Shown: in pieces, positions 59,347 through 64,000 of the stretch | Position numbering within the stretch: the first letter of the stretch is position 1 | Layout of the letters: every line of letters starts with the position of its first letter | Assembly: GCA_050949905.1 (NCBI GenBank) | Contig: JBMNGP010000005.1 | Coordinates: 124,001 to 188,000 of the forward strand | Direction: 5' to 3' | Origin: DUML01 sp050949905 | GTDB taxonomy: Bacteria; Bacillota; Desulfitobacteriia; Desulfitobacteriales; Syntrophobotulaceae | Length of the DNA stretch: 64,000 bases | The notes under the pieces: model-generated | What the model was told of the DNA's origin: nothing | Databases searched by the model: none | The model's input: the letters and a program-made list of their open reading frames with translations, nothing else | Program-made: the position numbers and the translations under genes

Positions 59347-60237
59347 ATGAAAAAGATTGGTTTTATTGGTTTAGGCATTATGGGAAAACCAATGAGCAAA
59401 AATTTGCTGAAAGCTGGGTATGATCTGGTAGTTTATGATCTAAACGAAGCCAATGTACAAGAAGTAGTAGAAGCCGGTGCGGAAGCAGGAACTTCCCCCC
59501 AAGATGTGGCTTCCAAAACTGAAGTAATTATCACCATGCTACCTAATTCACCGGAGGTCAAAGAAGTTGTCTTGGGTTCCAATGGCGTCATAGAAGGTGC
59601 TAAGGAGGGCTCGCTGGTCATCGACATGAGTTCTATTGCTCCTCTGGTGAGCAGAGAAGTAGGCGAAAAACTGGCTGCCAAAAAAATTAGATTTTTAGAC
59701 GCCCCGGTAAGTGGCGGCCAGCCTAAAGCTATTGACGGCACTCTCTCCATTATGGTAGGCGGCAGTGAAGCGGATTTCGAAGAGAGCTTGCCAATCTTAA
59801 AAAGCATGGGCTCTTCGGCTGTTCTTTGCGGTGAGATTGGGGCGGGGAATGTTACCAAGCTTGCCAATCAAATTATTGTCGCCGTCAATATTGCGGCAAT
59901 GTCGGAAGCCATGGTTCTCGCTACCAAAGCAGGGGTTGACCCAGAGAAGGTTTACCAGGCAATTAGAGGCGGACTGGCCGGCAGTACGGTTCTGGATGCC
60001 AAAGCTCCGCTGGTTCTGGACAGGAAGTTTGACCCCGGTTTCCGCATCAATCTGCATATAAAAGATTTGAATAATGTCATGGAAACAGGACATGGTGTTG
60101 GGGTTCCTTTGCCCTTAAGTGCCGCTGTCATGGAAATGATGCAGGCTTTGAAAGTAGATGGCCACGGCGATAAGGATCATGGCAGTCTGGTTCTCTTTTA
60201 CGAAAAATTAGCCAATATTTTGGTTAAGAGACAATAG
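59347..60237 (+). CDS. garR: Tartronate semialdehyde reductase (2-hydroxy-3-oxopropionate reductase)
   Basis: 296-residue beta-hydroxyacid dehydrogenase. Dinucleotide motif IGFIGLGIMGKPMSKNLLKA, substrate-binding DAPVSGGQPKAIDGTLSIMV near residue 118 and catalytic lysine in GNVTKLANQIIVAVN near residue 170. Reduces tartronate semialdehyde to D-glycerate. The order hyi-garR/glxR-glxK is that of glyoxylate utilisation operons. GAGGAGG upstream. Confidence 0.93.
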   Translation: MKKIGFIGLGIMGKPMSKNLLKAGYDLVVYDLNEANVQEVVEAGAEAGTSPQDVASKTEVIITMLPNSPEVKEVVLGSNGVIEGAKEGSLVIDMSSIAPLVSREVGEKLAAKKIRFLDAPVSGGQPKAIDGTLSIMVGGSEADFEESLPILKSMGSSAVLCGEIGAGNVTKLANQIIVAVNIAAMSEAMVLATKAGVDPEKVYQAIRGGLAGSTVLDAKAPLVLDRKFDPGFRINLHIKDLNNVMETGHGVGVPLPLSAAVMEMMQALKVDGHGDKDHGSLVLFYEKLANILVKRQ

Positions 60238-60263
60238 TAGAAGGGGAAAATGGGGGGAATGGG

Positions 60264-61400
60264 ATGAGGGTACTGATTGCATCGGACTCTTTTAAGGGCA
60301 GCCTGAGCAGTCTTAAGGTGGGCGAGGCTATAAGCAAAGGGGTCAAAAACGTTTTTCCTGAGGCGAAAACCACAATAATACCGATTGCCGACGGTGGGGA
60401 AGGAACGGTTGATGCTTTAGTAACTGCGTGCGGCGGAAAATACTTAAAAAAAACCGTGACCTCCCCGTTAAATGAACCAATTAATGCATTAATGGGTATG
60501 CTGTCCGATAACACTGCAGTAATCGAGATGGCTGCGGCCTCTGGACTTCCTTTAGTTCCAGCCGCTCAAAGAAATCCCTTGCTCACCACAACCCGCGGAA
60601 CCGGAGAACTGATTAAGGCAGCCTTGGACGAAGGTGCCTCCAGGATACTAATAGGTATCGGAGGCAGTGCAACCAACGACGGCGGAGCAGGGGCAGCCCA
60701 AGCCTTAGGAGTTAAACTTCTCGATTGGGAAGGGCGGGAACTTCCTCCGGGAGGTACCCACCTGGCTAATCTCGTTAGAATCGATACCACCGGACTTGAT
60801 CCCAGGCTAAAATGTGTCCCGGTCACAGTAATTTGTGATGTCGATAATCCTCTTTGCGGTGAGCGCGGTGCGTCTGCCGTTTATGGTCCGCAAAAAGGAG
60901 CCACTCCCGAGATGGTACAGCACTTAGATCGATGTTTGGCTCACTATGCCCAAGTAATCAAAGAACAGCTGGGCGTTGATATCCTGAATATCCCGGGTGC
61001 CGGAGCCGCCGGAGGCTTAGGAGGAGGACTTCTGGCTTTTACTAAAGCCGAGCTTAAATCAGGTACCGAAGCGGTGCTCGAGACCATAAAGTTTGATGAT
61101 ATGGTTAAAGATTATGACCTTGTAGTTACCGGTGAAGGCCGGATTGATGCTCAATCAGCCTACGGCAAGGTCCCCAAAGGGGTTGGGGTAAGGGCGCAGA
61201 GCCACGGGAAACCGGTTATTGCCATAGTAGGCTCTCTTGGTTCCGGGGCGGAAATTATGCACCAATTCGGCATTAAAGCAATCATTCCGATTACTTGCAG
61301 GGCAATGACCTTGGATGAAGCCGTGGCCGACGCTTATAACCTTGTGGTTCAAGCCTCGGAAAGAGCTTTTAGGCTTATCCAAACAGGGATGGCCATATAA
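60264..61400 (+). CDS. glxK: Glycerate kinase, GarK/GlxK type
   Basis: 378-residue kinase phosphorylating D-glycerate, normally to 2-phosphoglycerate in this class. N-terminal IASDSFKGSLSSLKVGEAIS, IADGGEGTVDALV near residue 41, IGIGGSATNDGGAGAAQALG near residue 130, GAGAAGGLGGGLLAF near residue 250 and VVTGEGRIDAQSAYGKVPKG near residue 290. Ends the module and feeds carbon into lower glycolysis. Confidence 0.93.
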   Translation: MRVLIASDSFKGSLSSLKVGEAISKGVKNVFPEAKTTIIPIADGGEGTVDALVTACGGKYLKKTVTSPLNEPINALMGMLSDNTAVIEMAAASGLPLVPAAQRNPLLTTTRGTGELIKAALDEGASRILIGIGGSATNDGGAGAAQALGVKLLDWEGRELPPGGTHLANLVRIDTTGLDPRLKCVPVTVICDVDNPLCGERGASAVYGPQKGATPEMVQHLDRCLAHYAQVIKEQLGVDILNIPGAGAAGGLGGGLLAFTKAELKSGTEAVLETIKFDDMVKDYDLVVTGEGRIDAQSAYGKVPKGVGVRAQSHGKPVIAIVGSLGSGAEIMHQFGIKAIIPITCRAMTLDEAVADAYNLVVQASERAFRLIQTGMAI

Positions 61401-61416
61401 ATACTATAAAGAAATT

Positions 61417-61467
61417 CAAAGGGGCATAGCAATTTTTATTTTTCGTTTTGCGGCCCCTTTGCTTTTT
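61417..61467 (+). terminator. Terminator after glxK
   Basis: CAAAGGGGC (61417-61425) pairs with GCCCCTTTG (61453-61461) around a 27-base loop, followed by C and TTTTT. Confidence 0.6.
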
Positions 61468-61515
61468 CCCTTACTTGGGTTAGAACCATTCATTTTGGAA
61501 CATTCCGAGCAAAAG

Positions 61516-61559
61516 AAAAATGACGTTTTTCAAAGGTTTATTAGCTTAACGTCATTTTT
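61516..61559. repeat. 12-bp inverted repeat upstream of lepB
   Basis: AAAAATGACGTT (61516-61527) and AACGTCATTTTT (61548-61559) around 20 bases. The T-rich right arm could make it a second terminator; a TATAAT follows at 61575. Confidence 0.5.
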
Positions 61560-61656
61560 ATTGCTATTATATGATATAATAATAACTTGTAAAGAAAAAG
61601 GGCTTAGAACTCAAAATTTATAGAAGTTTTTAGTAGATGCGGAAGGTGATATTAGG

Positions 61657-62214
61657 TTGAAAGGGTTTATGAAATCAGTAATGGAATGGGTTGTCATTAT
61701 TGCAGTTGCCTTTGTCCTCTCCATTGTAATCAGGAATTTTGTTATTGATACGAGAATTGTCCCTACCGGTTCGATGCTGCCAACTATTCAACTGCAAGAC
61801 AGACTCATTGTTGACCGCATCTTCTATAAATTTGATTCTTTCCAGCGGGGCGATATTATTGTCTTTGAAGCGCCTGAGAGTGCCCAGGAAGATTTAGATT
61901 TAGTTAAGAGATTAATAGGCCTTCCCGGAGAGAAAGTTGAAATTAAAAACGGGAAAGTATTTATTAACGATCAAGCTCTCTATGAGCCCTACATTAGAGA
62001 AACCCCGGATTATGATTACGGTCCGGTTACCGTTCCGCCAAACTCCTATTTTATGCTCGGTGATAATCGCCGTGAGAGTAAAGATAGCCATATCTGGGGC
62101 TTCTTGCCTAAAGACAAAATTTTAGGCAAAGTTTGGGTGAGATATTGGCCTTTAGATAAAATCGGACGTTTGACTTCACCGCCCGATGATTACTTTACAG
62201 AGGTGAATGATTAA
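61657..62214 (+). CDS. lepB: Signal peptidase I
   Basis: 185-residue membrane serine protease that removes signal peptides outside the cytoplasmic membrane. One N-terminal span (WVVIIAVAFVLSIVI), nucleophile in VPTGSMLPTI (Ser39), catalytic lysine in LVKRLIGLPGE near residue 88, and the box E motif MLGDNRRESKDSHIWGF. TTG 61657 is chosen for the GGAAGGTGA upstream; ATG 61669 would give a 181-residue form. Its stop overlaps the next ATG. Confidence 0.93.
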   Translation: MKGFMKSVMEWVVIIAVAFVLSIVIRNFVIDTRIVPTGSMLPTIQLQDRLIVDRIFYKFDSFQRGDIIVFEAPESAQEDLDLVKRLIGLPGEKVEIKNGKVFINDQALYEPYIRETPDYDYGPVTVPPNSYFMLGDNRRESKDSHIWGFLPKDKILGKVWVRYWPLDKIGRLTSPPDDYFTEVND

Positions 62215-63377
62215 TGAGGTACGCCTCTTGGACTCACGGTCTGGCAGATGGTTTTCTGGGCGAAATTTTAAAAACCGCCAACCACGTCGATACGATTTCT
62301 TTTGCCGGAGGTCTGCCAGCCCAGGAACTATTTCCCGATCAAGAATTAAAAGAATGTTTTATCCAAGTTTTTGAGGAAGATGGGCCTATAGCTTTGCAAT
62401 ATGCCGAGGCTCTTGGTTATGAGCCGTTAAGACAATGGATTTATGACGATATCAATACCCGCAGCAAACTTCATACTACCAGTGAAATTATTATTACAAC
62501 GGGGAGCCAGCAGGGGCTAAGCCTTGTTGCCCAGACCTTTCTTGATCCGGGTGATGTTGTCTTGGTCGAATCCCCGACTTATTTAGGAGCTTTGCAAGCT
62601 TTTCAGGGTTATCGTCCTCGGATTGTTATGGTACCATGCGACGAGGAAGGGATTATACCGGAGGAATTGGCTAAGATCCTCGCTAAATGCCAACCAAAAT
62701 ATCTTTATGTTATACCAAATTACCAAAACCCAACCGGTAAACAGCTTGGTCTTAAGCGGAGGCTGGAAATAGTAGAAATAGCCCGTAGATTTAACCTCCT
62801 GATTCTGGAGGATAACCCCTATGGGGAGCTAAGGTTTGAGGGCGAAGCTTTACCGGATTTTAAAGATTTATATGAGAATGTCATTTATCTAGGATCTTTT
62901 TCCAAAGTTTTATCCCCAGGGTTAAGGGTGGGTTACCTTATAGCTGATAAGGAAACAGTTTACTATCTCGAAAGGGCTAAGGAAGGGGTAGATCTTTTTT
63001 CTAATAACCTTGCCCAACGAGCTGTTTACAAATATATAACCGGCCGAAATCTTAAAGAGCATATCCTTGAGTTAAGGAGAGTGTACTCTGAACGCAGGGA
63101 TACAATGCTTCAGGCCTTTAAAGATTTTTTAGGAACTGATGTTCAAGCCGATACTCCTAAAGGGGGTTTATTTATTTGGGCCAAAATTCTTAAAGCCAAG
63201 GATAGCTTGGAATTCTTAAATTATGCTCAGGCCGAAAAGGTTATTTATGTACCAGGTACCTTTTTTTATCCGGATGGCAGAAGATCTAACGAAATGAGGA
63301 TTAATTTTTCCTGCTCATCACCGGAGATGATCGAAGAAGGTATCAGGCGTTTAGGGCGGGCTGTGCAAAGAATTTAA
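62214..63377 (+). CDS. PLP-dependent aminotransferase, 2-aminoadipate/MocR-like class I
   Basis: 387-residue fold-type I enzyme. ISFAGGLPAQELFP near residue 24, ITTGSQQGLSLVAQTFLDPG near residue 94, YVIPNYQNPTGKQLGLKRR near residue 165, PLP-binding lysine in LGSFSKVLSPGLRVGYL near residue 225, and the C-terminal MRINFSCSSPE with the carboxylate-binding arginine. Closest in pattern to LysN-type 2-aminoadipate or broad aromatic/branched-chain transaminases. One-base overlap with lepB. Confidence 0.88.
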   Translation: MRYASWTHGLADGFLGEILKTANHVDTISFAGGLPAQELFPDQELKECFIQVFEEDGPIALQYAEALGYEPLRQWIYDDINTRSKLHTTSEIIITTGSQQGLSLVAQTFLDPGDVVLVESPTYLGALQAFQGYRPRIVMVPCDEEGIIPEELAKILAKCQPKYLYVIPNYQNPTGKQLGLKRRLEIVEIARRFNLLILEDNPYGELRFEGEALPDFKDLYENVIYLGSFSKVLSPGLRVGYLIADKETVYYLERAKEGVDLFSNNLAQRAVYKYITGRNLKEHILELRRVYSERRDTMLQAFKDFLGTDVQADTPKGGLFIWAKILKAKDSLEFLNYAQAEKVIYVPGTFFYPDGRRSNEMRINFSCSSPEMIEEGIRRLGRAVQRI

Positions 63378-63423
63378 GTAATAGGTCGAGCACATTTAAT
63401 GATTTAATATAAGGATGTTGCAG

Positions 63424-64000
63424 ATGAAAACAATTGCTAATCTGAGAAGAATAAAACTCGCTTTGGCCGGTTTGGTATTTTATGATGATCTGCTCCAGGA
63501 CGAGAAAGTAAATAATTTCTGTTTGCTTTTGGCTAAACTTACGGCTGAAAGATTAGATGGTGAAGGGATCTATAAACAATACCGCATATTTTATAAGTCC
63601 CTGTTAGGCTTAAACTGGTGGCAATACCTTGTTAACCTCTTGTTTAAATCGCATAATGCTTTTGCTGTTCAGGCTGCATCCCAAGGATTAAAAGGGGTTG
63701 ATTCTCTGACTAAAGCGCATGTTGCTGCGGATTTAGGCATTATCCAAGATTTAGCTGAAATAACCGCCGGAGATATCCTTGCCCTGGCCGGTAAGCGCTT
63801 TGCGCAGGAAATGACGGAGATGGAGCTGGAAATATTCCGGGAAGGACTTTCTCCCGAAAACTGGCCCCTGTGGCCGGAAGGCTCGTTCAAGCAGGAAGCA
63901 CCCGCTGCTGTTGCCGAAGCTGGATTGAGGTCGGCGACCGAATGGTTAGAAACAATGAGGGAAAGTTATTATCTAAGGTTTATAGCCGCTAAATGCTGGC
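63424..64000 (+). CDS. N-terminal part of a possible DUF815-type ATPase (3' end outside window)
   Basis: At least 192 residues, open to the window edge. The visible part is helical and aromatic-rich (YKSLLGLNWWQYLVNLLF; SHNAFAVQAASQG), with a later MELEIFREGLSPENWPLWPE. DUF815 ATPases have such a helical lead-in before their P-loop, which would lie beyond the window, so the assignment is tentative. ATG 63424 has AAGGATG upstream and follows the aminotransferase by 46 bases. Confidence 0.4.
   Translation, partial: MKTIANLRRIKLALAGLVFYDDLLQDEKVNNFCLLLAKLTAERLDGEGIYKQYRIFYKSLLGLNWWQYLVNLLFKSHNAFAVQAASQGLKGVDSLTKAHVAADLGIIQDLAEITAGDILALAGKRFAQEMTEMELEIFREGLSPENWPLWPEGSFKQEAPAAVAEAGLRSATEWLETMRESYYLRFIAAKCW

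Noticed and set aside
61315..61623. Open frame overlapping the end of glxK
   Set aside because: Overlaps glxK, runs through its terminator and has no ribosome site.

Overview
The window reads as chromosomal DNA of an anaerobic, endospore-forming member of the Firmicutes (Clostridia), most like the Peptococcaceae/Desulfitobacteriaceae (Desulfitobacterium, Desulfosporosinus, Syntrophobotulus). The evidence is the sporulation genes (spmA, spmB, ytfI/ytfJ, spoIVA, small YjcZ-like proteins), strong AGGAGG ribosome sites with frequent TTG and GTG starts, an IspH-ribosomal protein S1 fusion, and the gene order cmk-plsC-ispH/S1 and DUF512-der-plsY-gpsA-spoIVA. The lineage is an inference; no rRNA gene is present.

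Layout. 1-2340: an ABC exporter (accessory protein, ATPase, permease). 2450-5710: HD protein, Fur-type regulator, YbaK deacylase and a convergent cardiolipin synthase. 5950-9660: spore cluster ytfI-ytfJ, spmA-spmB, then rluB and an unknown gene. 9766-17227: an alternating array regulator-permease-regulator-permease-regulator built from three FadR-type GntR proteins and two 617-residue lactate/glycolate permeases. 17440-24420: a multi-cluster ferredoxin-like protein, a BaiN-type flavoprotein, HutP, DAHP synthase, AzlCD and a CPBP protease. 24600-35400: the conserved housekeeping and sporulation block. 35550-45666: ACT protein, tRNA-Pro, a sporulation-type histidine kinase, a Toprim protein, SpeH, a quinone side-chain/Tat cluster (a degenerate and a catalytic polyprenyl synthetase around tatC-tatA), a serine protease, an SDR, a CBS protein, tiny spore-type proteins and queH.

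45736-57406 is an 11.7-kb integrated element in the 3' half of a tRNA-Leu(CAG) gene, flanked by 58-bp direct repeats and visibly richer in G+C than its flanks. It carries an excisionase, a primase-helicase, a TubC_N-like protein, TerS-like and two-part TerL genes, an ArpU-like regulator, an XRE repressor, a lipoprotein, a decayed ParB-like gene and a tyrosine integrase. It has no portal, capsid or tail genes. The integrase, excisionase and both terminase parts carry single-base frame disruptions, so it looks immobile unless helped in trans.

57773-61400 is a GntR-controlled glycerate module: hydroxypyruvate isomerase, tartronate semialdehyde reductase and glycerate kinase. With the two glycolate/lactate permeases this suggests a cell that takes up and assimilates glycolate, glyoxylate or lactate. 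The window ends with signal peptidase I, an aminotransferase and a partial gene resembling the N-terminus of a DUF815 ATPase.
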